A DNA stretch of 64,000 bases. Origin: Lysobacter sp. Root916 (GTDB lineage Bacteria > Pseudomonadota > Gammaproteobacteria > Xanthomonadales > Xanthomonadaceae). Each line of letters opens with the position of its first letter. The first letter of the stretch is position 1. The translations under genes were made by a program, and so were the position numbers. Shown here piece after piece: positions 28,298 through 37,315 of this stretch. The stretch spans positions 1,060,474-1,124,473 of the forward strand of contig NZ_LMJF01000001.1 of NCBI RefSeq assembly GCF_001429785.1. Reading direction: 5' to 3'. Under the pieces are notes generated by a model. That model did no database searches. It saw nothing but the letters and a program-made list of their open reading frames with translations, and had not been told where the DNA came from.

Positions 28298-29181
28298 TCG
28301 CGATAGCGCTTGAGCAGGTCGCCGTAGGCGTCGATGCGGCGGTCGCGCAGGAACGGCCAGATCCGGCGCACGTGCTCGCTGCGCTGCAGGTCGACCTCGG
28401 CCACCAGGATCTCGGGCTCGGCCTGGGCGGACTGGGCCAGGAACTCGCCCTGCGGGCCGAGCACGTGGCTGGTACCCCAGAAGTCGATGCCGGACGCGCC
28501 CATCGGCGACGGCTCATGGCCGACCCGGTTGCAGCTCAGCACCGGCAGGCCGTTGGCGACCGCGTGGCCGCGGTGGCTGAGCACCCAGGCGTCGCGCTGG
28601 CGGTCCTTCTCTGCCTGCTCGTCGCTGGGATCCCAACCGATCGCGGTCGGATACAGCAGCAGCTCGGCGCCGGCCAGCGCCATCAGACGCGCGCCTTCCG
28701 GGTACCACTGATCCCAGCACACCAGCACGCCGAGGCGGCCGACCGAGGTCTGGATCGGCTCGAAACCGAGGTCGCCCGGAGTGAAGTAGAACTTCTCGTA
28801 GAAGCCCGGATCGTCCGGGATGTGCATCTTGCGGTATTTGCCGGCGGTGGAGCCGTCGGCGTCGAAGACCACCGCCGTGTTGTGGTACAGGCCGGCCGCG
28901 CGGCGCTCGAACAGCGAGCTCACCAGGACCACGCCGTGCTGCTTGGCCAGCGCGCCCAGACGCTCGGTACTGGGGCCGGGGATGGTCTCGGCCAGGTCGA
29001 ATTCGTCCACCGACTCGTGCTGACAGAAGTAGGGGCCGTTGTGCAGTTCCTGCAGCAGTACCAGCTTGGCGCCGCGCCTGGCGGCTTCGCCCACGCGGTC
29101 CTCGATATTGGCGAGGTTGGCCTCGCGCGAGCCGTGGTCGCGGTCCTGGATCAGGGCGACGGGGAGAGTGGTCTTCTTCAT
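28294..29181 (-). CDS. aguB: N-carbamoylputrescine amidase
   Basis: Hydrolyses N-carbamoylputrescine to putrescine, CO2 and ammonia in the cytoplasm. 295 residues, the normal length. The nitrilase triad is visible: Glu in LQELHNGPYFCQ near residue 44, Lys in KYRKMHIPD near 120, Cys in VCWDQWYPEGAR near 157. RVGHEP and IDFWGTSHVLGPQG are further family marks. Together with aguA upstream on the same strand it gives the two-step route from agmatine to putrescine. It is followed by the overlapping GNAT gene. Confidence 0.96.
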   Translation of the reverse strand: MKKTTLPVALIQDRDHGSREANLANIEDRVGEAARRGAKLVLLQELHNGPYFCQHESVDEFDLAETIPGPSTERLGALAKQHGVVLVSSLFERRAAGLYHNTAVVFDADGSTAGKYRKMHIPDDPGFYEKFYFTPGDLGFEPIQTSVGRLGVLVCWDQWYPEGARLMALAGAELLLYPTAIGWDPSDEQAEKDRQRDAWVLSHRGHAVANGLPVLSCNRVGHEPSPMGASGIDFWGTSHVLGPQGEFLAQSAQAEPEILVAEVDLQRSEHVRRIWPFLRDRRIDAYGDLLKRYRD

Positions 29182-29276
29182 GGGCGGATTCGTATGGGCG
29201 GGCCCGGCAAGCCGGAGCGGCGGCGTAGCCTGGCATTGTAAGGCTTGCGTGTCTGCGACAGCCCGAGTAGCGGTCG

Positions 29277-29693
29277 CTATTGCTGGGCCGCCTCGGGCGG
29301 CCAGAGGGCCGGACGCCCCGCACGCAGGAAATCCAGCAACTCGTCTTGCGACACGCCCTGATTGACCCAGCGTAAAGGCTGGGCCCGCAGCACGGAGTGC
29401 GCATAGGCCAAGGCCTGCGCCGGCTCGTCCGCGACCATCGTCGGCTCAGGCTGTGCCTCGTAAAGGTCGTGCAGATCGCACAGCGCGTAGAGGTCCAGAG
29501 ATGTTTCGCTGAGCGATCCGCCGACATCGGCGGCGTGGTACTCGCGGACTTCGATCCCGGCCTTTGTCGGGCACAACTCGATCCAGCGCACCGATCGTTC
29601 GCCGAGTGGGCCGACGCTTCCGCCCATGAACTGTTCCAGCGTCGCACCGCGTCTCAGGGTCGACTCCAGGAAGGCCGGCGCGAGGTGACGCAT
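29277..29693 (-). CDS. hypothetical protein between aguA and aguB
   Basis: 138 residues from the ATG at 29693; no strong ribosome site is seen, and the gene lies only 26 bases after aguA. The sequence includes SVRWIELCPTKAGIEVREYHAADVGG and a helical C-terminal half (ALAYAHSVLRAQPLRWVNQG, DELLDFLRAGRP). No signal peptide or membrane segment. I do not recognise a family. The composition (GC-rich third positions) looks like a real gene. Being inside the agmatine-putrescine cluster does not by itself say it acts there. Confidence 0.65.
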   Translation of the reverse strand: MRHLAPAFLESTLRRGATLEQFMGGSVGPLGERSVRWIELCPTKAGIEVREYHAADVGGSLSETSLDLYALCDLHDLYEAQPEPTMVADEPAQALAYAHSVLRAQPLRWVNQGVSQDELLDFLRAGRPALWPPEAAQQ

Positions 29694-29719
29694 TCCGCGG
29701 CGCCGGCTGCCGGAATCGC

Positions 29720-30751
29720 TTAGACCAGCCCGGCCGGCAGCTGCATGGTGATGCAGTGCAGGCTGCCGTTCTGCCAGATCAGCGGGCGGCAGGGCACCGC
29801 CACGATCTCGCGATCGGGGAAGGCCTGGGCCAGTATCGCCTGGGCGTCGGCGTCGGCGGCATCGCCGTAGGCCGGCATCAATACAGCTCCGTTGACGATG
29901 AGAAAGTTGGCGTAACTGGCTGCCAGCCTTCGGTTTTCGTCGATGATCGGCTGCGCCCACGGCAGCGCGAACAGGCGATAGGGCTGACCGTCGCGGGTGC
30001 GCAGTGCGGCCAGCTCGGCGGCCATGGCCTGCAGTTCGGCGTAGTGCGAGTCGATCGGGTCGTCGCAGCCCTGGTAGACGATCGCGTCCGGGCCGGCGAA
30101 GCGGGCCAAGGTGTCGATATGGGCGTCGGTGTCGTCGCCCTCGAGGTAGCCGTGGTCCAGCCATAGCACGCGGTCCTGGCACAGCCAGTCGGCCAGCTTG
30201 GCGGTGATCTCTTCGCGGCTGGCGTCCGGATGGCGCTCGTGCAGGCACTGCCAGGTGCTTAGCAGGCTGCCCGCGCCGTCGGTTTCGATGGCGCCGCCTT
30301 CCAAAGCAAAATCAATGCTTTGGCGCTCACTTTTCGAGAATATTCCCAAGTCGTGCAGACGCTCGACCAGCAGATCGTCCTGGCTGGCGTCGAACTTGCC
30401 GCCCCAGCCGGTGAAGCGGAAATCGAGCAGGCGGAAGCCCTCGCCGGCGCGCAGGCTGATCGGGCCGGAATCGCGCAGCCAGGTGTCGTCGTAAGGCGCT
30501 TCGACGAAGCGCACCCGGTCCATGTCGATGCGGGCCGAGGACAGGCGCGCACGCGCATAAGCCTGCACGTCGTCGTCGGCGACGCAGACGATCGCCGGCT
30601 GGAAACGGGTGATCGCCGCGACCAGGGCGATGTAGGTCTCCTCGACCTCACCCAGGCGATCGGCCCAGTCGGTGTCGGCGTTGGGCCAGGCGATCAGGAC
30701 CGCGGACTGGGGTTCCCACTCCGCGGGGAAGCGCAATGCATGCTCGGTCAA
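29720..30751 (-). CDS. aguA: agmatine deiminase
   Basis: Converts agmatine to N-carbamoylputrescine. 343 residues, slightly below the usual 350-370. The guanidino-group site is complete: DDTWLRDSGP near residue 88, TGWGGKFD near 113, LEGGAIETDG near 150, and the nucleophile Cys in GSLHCITMQLP near the C-terminus (about residue 335). A short AT-rich patch at 30300-30350 (coding for GIFSKSERQSIDFALE) contrasts with the rest. It is the first gene of the leftward putrescine unit aguA, hypothetical, aguB, GNAT. Confidence 0.96.
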   Translation of the reverse strand: MTEHALRFPAEWEPQSAVLIAWPNADTDWADRLGEVEETYIALVAAITRFQPAIVCVADDDVQAYARARLSSARIDMDRVRFVEAPYDDTWLRDSGPISLRAGEGFRLLDFRFTGWGGKFDASQDDLLVERLHDLGIFSKSERQSIDFALEGGAIETDGAGSLLSTWQCLHERHPDASREEITAKLADWLCQDRVLWLDHGYLEGDDTDAHIDTLARFAGPDAIVYQGCDDPIDSHYAELQAMAAELAALRTRDGQPYRLFALPWAQPIIDENRRLAASYANFLIVNGAVLMPAYGDAADADAQAILAQAFPDREIVAVPCRPLIWQNGSLHCITMQLPAGLV

Positions 30752-30773
30752 AACTACGGTCTCGTTCGGCGGC

Positions 30774-31109
30774 TCAGCGCACGGGCGGCTTGGGCCCGAT
30801 CTCTTGCGCGTCGGCCTTGTTGGCGACCACGTCGACCACCTTGTTCTTCTCGAAGTACACGGTGAACGCCGGGTAGACCCAACGGTTGATGGTGGGCCAC
30901 TGGCGCTTCTGGCCGCCGCGCGGGTCCAGGCGTTCGGCCGGGGCGCCGTAGCGGGCCTCGACCTGGGCCATGGTCTGGCCGCGGACGGGCATGGCCGCCT
31001 TGTTCTCTTCGGACACGCGCTCGATCAGCAGGGTGTCGGCGGAGGCGGCGGTGGACAGGAGCAGCAGGGCGGCAAGCGCGAGTACGGCAGGAGCGGTGCG
31101 GGACGTCAT
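30774..31109 (-). CDS. small secreted BamE/SmpA-like protein
   Basis: 111 residues from the ATG at 31109, which has GAGG eight bases upstream; the longer frame to 31220 adds sequence without features. A Sec signal (MTSRTAPAVLALAALLLLSTAASA) is followed by about 85 residues with GQTMAQVEARYGAPAERL, the kind of 'G.t..eV...yG.P' turn seen in BamE/SmpA-like folds, and AFTVYFEKNKVVDVVAN. There is no lipobox Cys, so it would be soluble in the periplasm. The resemblance is structural guesswork. rpmJ lies upstream on the same strand behind a terminator. Confidence 0.8.
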   Translation of the reverse strand: MTSRTAPAVLALAALLLLSTAASADTLLIERVSEENKAAMPVRGQTMAQVEARYGAPAERLDPRGGQKRQWPTINRWVYPAFTVYFEKNKVVDVVANKADAQEIGPKPPVR

Positions 31110-31230
31110 GGGTGCAACCTCGCTGGAGGACGCGAGATTGTACGCACAAGCCCCGATGCCACGGCAGCACGCGGCCGTCACGTTTTCGCGATTCGGCCGG
31201 GCCAGCGAGGGCGCCGGCACGCAACGCAGA

Positions 31231-31252
31231 AAGGCCGCCTCGCGGCGGCCTT
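31231..31252 (-). terminator. intrinsic terminator downstream of rpmJ
   Basis: Nine-base perfect stem (AAGGCCGCC / GGCGGCCTT) around a four-base loop. On the minus strand the stem ends in CCTTTCT, a short T tract. It lies after rpmJ and ahead of the small secreted-protein gene, both on that strand. Confidence 0.65.
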
Positions 31253-31294
31253 CCAGTCGAGCGGTTCGAGGCGCGAACGCCGCGAACGGGCTTC

Positions 31295-31349
31295 TCAGCG
31301 CTGACGCGCTTTGAACATGCCCCTGGTTTCAGCGCTGACGCGCTTTGAA
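31295..31349. repeat. 21-base direct repeat of the rpmJ 3' end
   Basis: 31295-31315 and 31329-31349 are identical (TCAGCGCTGACGCGCTTTGA plus one A). The second copy is the last six codons and the stop of rpmJ on the minus strand; the first copy lies 13 bases beyond the stop and repeats the codons FKARQR and the stop. Confidence 0.9.
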
Positions 31350-31454
31350 ACGCGGATTCGACTTGCAGATCACGAAGACCTTGCCACGGCGGCGAACGAC
31401 TTTGCAGTCGCGGTGACGGGCCTTCGCCGACTTCAGGGAGGACAGGACCTTCAT
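31329..31454 (-). CDS. rpmJ: 50S ribosomal protein L36, zinc-free (C-minus) type
   Basis: 41 residues ([16 protein letters not shown], ending [10 protein letters not shown]), the length of the alternative L36 that E. coli calls YkgO. Classic L36 is 37-38 residues and binds zinc with CxxC and a Cys-His pair; here only Cys17 and Cys30 remain, so zinc cannot be held in the usual way. In other bacteria this form is made when zinc is scarce. Only one copy is in this window; whether a zinc-binding paralogue exists elsewhere cannot be seen. GAGG precedes the ATG at 31454. A promoter candidate is at 31494-31523. Confidence 0.95.
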   Translation of the reverse strand: MKVLSSLKSAKARHRDCKVVRRRGKVFVICKSNPRFKARQR

Positions 31455-31493
31455 GACAGACCTCGGCAACAGGATTGGAATAGACAGCCCGCG

Positions 31494-31523
31494 ATAATAG
31501 CGGGTAAATCCCACTGCGATCAA
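31494..31523 (-). promoter_or_regulatory. sigma-70-type promoter candidate for rpmJ
   Basis: On the minus strand TTGATC (31518-31523) and TATTAT (31494-31499) are separated by 18 bases, four and five matches to the consensus. The start of rpmJ is 40 bases downstream. No Zur-like palindrome is evident. Confidence 0.55.
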
Positions 31524-31630
31524 GTGTTTGCGCGAAATAAATTGCGGGTGGGCCGAATCGGGCCCCGCCGCGCATCCGGATCGGGGCGCTTGCGGCCGTC
31601 ACGATGAACAGGGAAGGGCCGGCGTCCTTG

Positions 31631-31636
31631 CATAAT
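31631..31636 (+). promoter_or_regulatory. possible -10 element immediately before cmk
   Basis: CATAAT lies seven bases before the cmk ATG at 31644. If used, transcription would start at or next to the ATG, giving a leaderless message. No good -35 is seen 16-18 bases upstream. Confidence 0.35.
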
Positions 31637-31643
31637 AGCCGGC

Positions 31644-32330
31644 ATGACTACCCCTCACGACAGCAGCATCCCCGTCCTCACCATCGACGGCCCCTCCGGC
31701 TCCGGCAAGGGCACGATCAGCCGCCTGGTCGCCCAGTCCCTGGGCTGGCATTACCTGGATTCCGGCGCCCTCTACCGCGCGGTCGGCGTCGCCGCCGGCT
31801 GGGCCGACCTGGACCTGGCCGACCCGGCCGCCCTGGTCCGCTGCGCCTTCGACACCCGGATCGGCTTCCGCGACGACGAGCGCGGCGAGCTGCGGGTGCT
31901 GGTCAACGACCAGGACGCCACCGACGAGCTGCGCACCGAGACCGCCGGCGCGGCCGCCTCGGCCATTGCCGCCATCCCCGAGGTCCGGGCCGCCCTCAAG
32001 GACCGCCAGCGCGCCTTCCGCCAGCCGCCGGGCCTGGTCGCCGACGGCCGCGACATGGGCACGGTGATCTTCCCGGACGCCCCCTACAAGGTGTTCCTGA
32101 CCGCCAGCGCCGACGAAAGGGCGGAAAGGCGCTATAAGCAGTTGAAAGACAAAGGGGTTTCCGTTACTTTAGACGGTCTGCTGCGGGAGATTCTCGCCCG
32201 CGACGCCCGCGATGCACAGCGAGCGGTGGCACCGCTGCGCCCGGCCGACGACGCCGTGCGCATCGACACCACCGGCCTGGGCATCGCGCAGGTGGTCGAA
32301 CGCGTGCTGGCCTTGTTGCCGGCGCGCTGA
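31644..32330 (+). CDS. cmk: cytidylate kinase
   Basis: Phosphorylates CMP and dCMP in the cytoplasm. 228 residues, the normal length. The P-loop is [11 protein letters not shown] (about 15-25), [10 protein letters not shown] is the nucleotide-monophosphate site, and [21 protein letters not shown] followed by [10 protein letters not shown] gives the lid region. cmk next to rpsA is a conserved pair in Proteobacteria. I see no Shine-Dalgarno sequence; CATAAT lies seven bases before the ATG. A stretch near 32120-32170 is clearly less GC-rich than the rest of the gene. Confidence 0.97.
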   Translation: MTTPHDSSIPVLTIDGPSGSGKGTISRLVAQSLGWHYLDSGALYRAVGVAAGWADLDLADPAALVRCAFDTRIGFRDDERGELRVLVNDQDATDELRTETAGAAASAIAAIPEVRAALKDRQRAFRQPPGLVADGRDMGTVIFPDAPYKVFLTASADERAERRYKQLKDKGVSVTLDGLLREILARDARDAQRAVAPLRPADDAVRIDTTGLGIAQVVERVLALLPAR

Positions 32331-32367
32331 CGTTTCCGCAAACGCGGATCGAACGCGGCAGTACGCA

Positions 32368-32403
32368 ACAAAAAACAGCCCCGCCGTAATTCCGCGGCGG
32401 GAT
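32368..32403. terminator. hairpin with adjacent A-run between cmk and rpsA
   Basis: CCCGCCG and CGGCGGG form a stem; six A's lie on the cmk side (32369-32375). Read on the minus strand this is a terminator shape, but no gene reads that way here; on the plus strand there is no T tract. It may be a leader structure of rpsA or a processing site. Confidence 0.35.
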
Positions 32404-32531
32404 CCACAACGACACATGGTGCAGTCCATCGCGCCACATAACGGGTGGGTCGACCACGTGCTGCTTGCGTCGCTACGACAGCGACGATGCCAGCCGGTGC
32501 GGCCCGTGTGTTCAACCGAGTAAATCAACCA

Positions 32532-34223
32532 ATGACCGAATCATTTGCCGAGCTGTTCGAATCCAGCCAGCAGTACCTGGCCAAGCTGAAGCCGGGCGCT
32601 ATCGTCGTCGGCGTAGTCGTGGAAGTCCGCGGCGACGTCGTCGTGATCAACGCCGGCCTGAAGTCCGAAGGCATCGTGCCGATCGAACAGTTCCGTAACG
32701 ACGCCGGCGAGATCGACGTTGCCGTTGGCGACGAAGTCAAGGTCGCCCTCGACTCGATCGAGAACGGCTTCGGCGAAACCGTGCTGTCCCGCGAGAAGGC
32801 CAAGCGCGCGATGGTGTGGGACGAGCTCGAAGAGGCGCTCGAAAAGAACGAGACCATCACCGGCCGCATCAGCGGCAAGGTCAAGGGTGGTTTCACCGTC
32901 GACATCAAGGATGTCCGCGGCTTCCTGCCGGGTTCGCTGGTGGACGTGCGCCCCGTGCGCGACTCCGCCTACCTGGAAGGCAAGGAGCTCGAGTTCAAGC
33001 TCATCAAGCTCGATCGCAAGCGCAATAACATCGTCGTCTCCCGCCGTGCGGTGGTCGAGAGCGAGTACAGCGTCGAGCGCGAGCAGCTGATGGAGAAGCT
33101 GCAGGAAGGCGCGATCCTCAAGGGCGTCGTCAAGAACCTCACCGATTACGGTGCGTTCGTCGACCTCGGCGGCATCGATGGCCTGCTGCACATCACCGAC
33201 ATGGCGTGGAAGCGCGTGCGTCACCCGTCGGAAGTCGTGGAAGTCGGCCAGGAGCTGGACGTCCGCGTGCTCAAGTACGACCGCGAACGCAACCGCGTCA
33301 GCCTCGGCCTCAAGCAGCTGGGCGAGGATCCGTGGGACAACATCGCGCGCCGCTACCCGGCCGACACCCGCGTGTTCGGCAAGGTCAGCAACGTCACCGA
33401 TTACGGCGCGTTCGTCGAGATCGAGCCGGGCGTCGAAGGCCTGGTCCACGTCTCCGAAATGGATTGGACCAACAAGAACGTCAACCCGTCCAAGATCGTG
33501 CAGGTCGGCGACGAGGTTCAGGTCATGGTGCTGGACGTCGATGAAGAGCGTCGCCGTATCTCGCTGGGCATGAAGCAGGTCACCTCGAACCCGTGGGAGA
33601 CCTTCGCGGCCATCCACAAGAAGGGCGACAAGGTCGAAGGCCAGATCAAGTCGATCACCGACTTCGGCATCTTCATCGGCCTGGACGGCGGCATCGACGG
33701 CCTGGTCCACCTGTCCGACATCAGCTGGAACACCACCGGCGAAGACGTGGTCCGCAACTACAAGAAGGGCGACACGCTCGAAGCCGTCGTCCTGGCCGTG
33801 GATCCGGAGCGCGAGCGCATCAGCCTGGGCGTCAAGCAGCTGGAGCAGGACCCGATGGGTCAGTACGTCGCTTCCAACGCCAAGGGCTCGATCGTCAAGG
33901 GCGTGGTGAAGGAAGTCGACGCCAAGGGCGCCACGATCGAACTCGCCGACGGCATCGAAGGCTACGTCGCCGCACGCGACATCGCCAAGGAGCGCGTCGA
34001 GGACGCCAGCCAGTACCTCAAGGTCGGTCAGGAAGTCGAAGCCAAGATCGTCGGCACGGACCGCAAGGGCCGTTCCATGCAGCTGTCGATCAAGGCCAAG
34101 GACGAAGCCGAGCAGCAGGAGGCCCTGGCCGACTACAACCGTTCGGCGTCGGATGCCTCCAGCGGCACCACCAAGCTGGGCGCGCTGCTGCGCGAGCAGC
34201 TGAGCGGCAACAAGTCCGAGTAA
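32532..34223 (+). CDS. rpsA: 30S ribosomal protein S1
   Basis: Binds mRNA on the small ribosomal subunit and helps start translation of structured messages. 563 residues, like other six-domain S1 proteins. Six S1 (OB-fold) repeats are visible: two diverged N-terminal ones (ending near residue 175), then four standard repeats beginning [61 protein letters not shown] and [19 protein letters not shown]. The start at 32532 follows from the conserved [10 protein letters not shown] opening. No Shine-Dalgarno is seen, which is usual for rpsA and fits its known self-regulation. Confidence 0.98.
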   Translation: MTESFAELFESSQQYLAKLKPGAIVVGVVVEVRGDVVVINAGLKSEGIVPIEQFRNDAGEIDVAVGDEVKVALDSIENGFGETVLSREKAKRAMVWDELEEALEKNETITGRISGKVKGGFTVDIKDVRGFLPGSLVDVRPVRDSAYLEGKELEFKLIKLDRKRNNIVVSRRAVVESEYSVEREQLMEKLQEGAILKGVVKNLTDYGAFVDLGGIDGLLHITDMAWKRVRHPSEVVEVGQELDVRVLKYDRERNRVSLGLKQLGEDPWDNIARRYPADTRVFGKVSNVTDYGAFVEIEPGVEGLVHVSEMDWTNKNVNPSKIVQVGDEVQVMVLDVDEERRRISLGMKQVTSNPWETFAAIHKKGDKVEGQIKSITDFGIFIGLDGGIDGLVHLSDISWNTTGEDVVRNYKKGDTLEAVVLAVDPERERISLGVKQLEQDPMGQYVASNAKGSIVKGVVKEVDAKGATIELADGIEGYVAARDIAKERVEDASQYLKVGQEVEAKIVGTDRKGRSMQLSIKAKDEAEQQEALADYNRSASDASSGTTKLGALLREQLSGNKSE

Positions 34224-34282
34224 TACCAGCGTCAAGGCGCGCCGTTCCGGGCAACCGGATCGGCGTGGCCGCACTACCGCGG

Positions 34283-34318
34283 AGGCGGCCCGGCCGAGCC
34301 GGGTCGCCTTCGATTTGT
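34283..34318 (+). terminator. intrinsic terminator between rpsA and ihfB
   Basis: Twelve-base stem (AGGCGGCCCGGC / GCCGGGTCGCCT, one G-U pair) around a CGA loop (34283-34309), followed by TCGATTT. It should end or reduce transcription of rpsA before ihfB. Confidence 0.75.
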
Positions 34319-34386
34319 GGCACCGTCGCGGCGCCGTCGTATCGGCACCGTCCCGACATCCCAGTACTAGAGCTTGCGCAGCGCCC

Positions 34387-34689
<303 letters not shown>

Positions 34690-34850
34690 GGGCTAGGAAC
34701 GAGCTTAGAGCAGTGAGGAGCGAGTAGGGCGGCGTTGCCGTGCGCTCGTCATCGCGCTTTGTCGTTTCGCTATTCTGGCCGCTGGCATGGCCGGCATCGG
34801 CTTTTCTCTAGTTCCTCGTTCCTCTGCACTCGTTTCTGGCCTTAAGCTAG
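34690..34850. repeat. loosely paired GAGGAACGAG-type repeats between ihfB and lapA
   Basis: 34691-34727 (GCTAGGAACGAG, CAGTGAGGAGCGAGTAG) and 34805-34850 (CTAGTTCCTCGTTCCTC, CACTCGTTTC) carry related words on opposite strands. The pairing is imperfect (AGGAACGAG with CTCGTTCCT). The region has no open frame of note. Similar words recur at 40135-40220. Confidence 0.6.
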
Positions 34851-34881
34851 AGCGACATCGCGGACGTTGGACCCATCCCCC

Positions 34882-35136
34882 ATGCGCCTGATCCGTTTCC
34901 TCATCGCCTTCGTCTGCCTCGCGGCCGGCGCCACCGTCGGCGCGCTCAATCGGCAGATCGTGCCCATCGACTTGGGCTTCGGCACCTTTCCGACCACTCT
35001 GGGCGTGGCCCTGATCGTGTCGCTGCTGATCGGCGTGCTCGCCGGCGGCCTGGCGATCACGGCCAGCCTGGTGCTGCCGCTGCGTCGCCGCCTGGCCCGC
35101 GCCGAGCGCGCCGCCGCCGCCCCGCGCGAGGCCTGA
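34882..35136 (+). CDS. lapA: lipopolysaccharide assembly protein A
   Basis: 84 residues from the ATG at 34882; a TTG five codons upstream is possible but less likely. Two membrane helices (IRFLIAFVCLAAGATVGAL and LGVALIVSLLIGVLAGGLAI) and a basic tail (LRRRLARAERA) match LapA (DUF1049). The family works with LapB in the inner membrane to balance LPS synthesis through LpxC turnover. lapB begins three bases after the stop, so the pair is certainly cotranscribed. Confidence 0.92.
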   Translation: MRLIRFLIAFVCLAAGATVGALNRQIVPIDLGFGTFPTTLGVALIVSLLIGVLAGGLAITASLVLPLRRRLARAERAAAAPREA

Positions 35137-35139
35137 CGC

Positions 35140-36315
35140 ATGGAATTCATCAGCGAGTGGTTCTGGTTCTTTCTGCTGCTGCCGATCGCGGCCGTCAGCG
35201 GCTGGGTGATCGGCCGTCGTGGCGGCGAACGCCACAGCGACAACCAGGTCAGCCACCTGTCGACCACCTACTTCCGCGGCCTGAACTACCTGCTCAACGA
35301 GCAGCCCGACAAGGCCATCGAGATCTTCCTGCACATCGCCGAGCTCGATAAGGACACCTTCGAGACCCAGGTCGCGCTGGGCCATCTGTTCCGCCGCCGC
35401 GGCGAAGTCGATCGCGCGATCCGCCTGCACCAGGCGCTGGTGCAGCGCCCAGGCCTGAGCGATCAGCAGAAGGTCCAGGCGTTGCTGGCCTTGGGCGAGG
35501 ACTACATGCGCTCGGGCCTGCTCGACCGCGCCGAGACCGTATTCAGCGACCTGGTCGCCTTGGACATGGCGCCGCTGGCGCTGCGCCACCTGATCGGCAT
35601 CTACCAGTCCGAACGCGATTGGGACAAGGCGATCGAGAACGCGCGCCGCTACGAGGCCGCCACCGGCGAGCCCATGGGCAAGCTGATTGCGCAGTTCGAG
35701 TGCGAACTGGCCGATCGCCATCGCGCCGCCGGCGACGTCGAGGCCGCGCGCGGTTCGGTCAAGCGCGCCTTCGATGCCGACGCGAACTCGGTGCGCGCCG
35801 GCATGCTCGAGGGCCGGATCGAGGTCGAGGCCGGCAACGACGCCGCCGCCATCCGCGCGTTCGAGCGCGTCGCCCGCGCCGATCCCGACTACCTGCCCGA
35901 AGTGCTGCCCGCGCTGCTGAGCTGCTACGAACGCGACGGCGACCCGACCGGTGCGCGCGCGTTCCTGGCCGAGATGTGCGAGCACTACCGCGGCATCGCC
36001 CCGGTGCTGGCCCTGACCCGCATGGTCGAGGCCGAGGACGGCGTGCCGGCCGCGCGCAGCTATCTGGCGCGCCAGCTCAAGGACCGGCCCTCGGTGCGCG
36101 GCGAGGCCGCCCTGATCGACCTGACCCTGGCCGAGGGCGCCGATCCGCTGGCGACCCTGCACGATCTCAAGCACATCACCGACCAGCTGCTGGTGCGTAA
36201 CCCCAGCTATCGCTGCAACCGCTGCGGCTTCGGCGCGCGCAGCCACCATTGGCAATGCCCCAGCTGCAAGGAATGGGGAACGGTCAAGCCGCTGCTGAAC
36301 TACGCGGTGGTCTGA
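35140..36315 (+). CDS. lapB: lipopolysaccharide assembly protein B
   Basis: 391 residues. An N-terminal membrane anchor (WFWFFLLLPIAAVSGWVIG), then about nine TPR repeats (for example YLLNEQPDKAIEIFLHIAEL, GHLFRRRGEVDRAIRLHQAL, RRYEAATGEPMGKL), then a C-terminal rubredoxin-like metal module with two CxxC pairs (CNRCGFGARSHHWQCPSC). This is the full LapB/YciM plan. In E. coli LapB couples FtsH to LpxC degradation and organises LPS assembly. It follows lapA by three bases and precedes two surface-polysaccharide genes. Confidence 0.96.
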   Translation: MEFISEWFWFFLLLPIAAVSGWVIGRRGGERHSDNQVSHLSTTYFRGLNYLLNEQPDKAIEIFLHIAELDKDTFETQVALGHLFRRRGEVDRAIRLHQALVQRPGLSDQQKVQALLALGEDYMRSGLLDRAETVFSDLVALDMAPLALRHLIGIYQSERDWDKAIENARRYEAATGEPMGKLIAQFECELADRHRAAGDVEAARGSVKRAFDADANSVRAGMLEGRIEVEAGNDAAAIRAFERVARADPDYLPEVLPALLSCYERDGDPTGARAFLAEMCEHYRGIAPVLALTRMVEAEDGVPAARSYLARQLKDRPSVRGEAALIDLTLAEGADPLATLHDLKHITDQLLVRNPSYRCNRCGFGARSHHWQCPSCKEWGTVKPLLNYAVV

Positions 36316-36319
36316 TCCC

Positions 36320-37306
36320 ATGGCGAGTTGGCTGCTCATCCACCTGCTGATCGGAGCGGTCGGCACCTGGCTGGCGCGTTGGTACGCGCTGCGCAACGAA
36401 CTGATCGACCAGCCCGGCGAGCGCCGCAGCCACGCCGTGGCGACTCCGCGCGGCGGCGGCATCGCGCTGGTGATCGCCCTGCTGGTCGCGACCCTGGCCC
36501 TGGCCGTGCGCCTGCCCGCGCAGGCGCCTTTGCTGGCCGCGTTCGGCCTGGGCTTGGCCCTGGTGGCCGGGGTCGGCCTGATCGACGACCACCGCCCGCT
36601 GTCGGCCTCGCTGCGGCTGGCGGTGCACGCTGTGGCCGCGGCGGTGCTGGCCTACGCGGTCTGGCACGTGCTGGACGCGCCCTGGCTGGCCCTGGGCGCG
36701 TTCGTGGCCGCGCTGGCGCTGACCAACGTTTGCAACTTCATGGACGGCATCAACGGCCTGGCCGCCAGCCAGGCCGCCCTGATCGCCGTGGCGCTGGGTT
36801 GGCTGGCCGGAGCGCCGGGGCTGTGGCTGGGTCTGGCCCTGGCCGCGGCCTGCCTCGGTTTCCTGCCCTTCAACTTCCCCAAGGCCCGGATTTTCATGGG
36901 CGATGTGGGCAGCGGAGCGCTCGGCTATGCCCTGGCCGGGCTCATGGTCCTGGCCGCGACCGTGCTGGGCAGCCGATCAGCGGTCGTCCTGATGCCGCTG
37001 TCGGCGTTCCTTATCGACGCGGGCTTGACACTGTTGCGCCGCATGCTGCGTCGGGAAGCGTGGTGGACGGCGCATTCTCAGCATGCATATCAGGTTTGGG
37101 CCAGGAGGGTAGGGCACACCAAAGTCACCATCGCCTACGCCATGCACACCCTCGTCGCTGTGCTGGCGCTCCCAGTCCTGCTGCAAACGAGAATGGCTTT
37201 CATGTTGTGTACGGTTGCGGCGTGGTATATGTCCGGCGCTTTTTTGTGGTGGTGGTTACAACGCGCCGGCTCCGAGCCGGCGTTGAATTCTCCCGGCAAG
37301 GTATAG
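36320..37306 (+). CDS. WecA-like undecaprenyl-phosphate sugar-1-phosphate transferase
   Basis: 328 residues, a polytopic membrane protein with about ten helices. Family motifs are in order: PGERRSHAVATPRGGGIAL, LIDDHRPLSASLR (the DD pair), NFMDGINGLAASQA, and FMGDVGSGALGYAL. The enzyme starts O-antigen or another glycan by joining a sugar-1-phosphate, likely N-acetylated, to undecaprenyl phosphate. It lies four bases after lapB and is followed after nine bases by the WbpM-like gene, the same pairing as wbpL-wbpM in Pseudomonas. The last 60 codons are somewhat less GC-rich. The exact sugar is unknown. Confidence 0.93.
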   Translation: MASWLLIHLLIGAVGTWLARWYALRNELIDQPGERRSHAVATPRGGGIALVIALLVATLALAVRLPAQAPLLAAFGLGLALVAGVGLIDDHRPLSASLRLAVHAVAAAVLAYAVWHVLDAPWLALGAFVAALALTNVCNFMDGINGLAASQAALIAVALGWLAGAPGLWLGLALAAACLGFLPFNFPKARIFMGDVGSGALGYALAGLMVLAATVLGSRSAVVLMPLSAFLIDAGLTLLRRMLRREAWWTAHSQHAYQVWARRVGHTKVTIAYAMHTLVAVLALPVLLQTRMAFMLCTVAAWYMSGAFLWWWLQRAGSEPALNSPGKV

Positions 37307-37315
37307 GGGCATGGA

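Noticed and set aside
32368-32403. Hairpin between cmk and rpsA as the terminator of a minus-strand gene
   Set aside because: No minus-strand gene reads into it; it is listed only as a structure of uncertain role.
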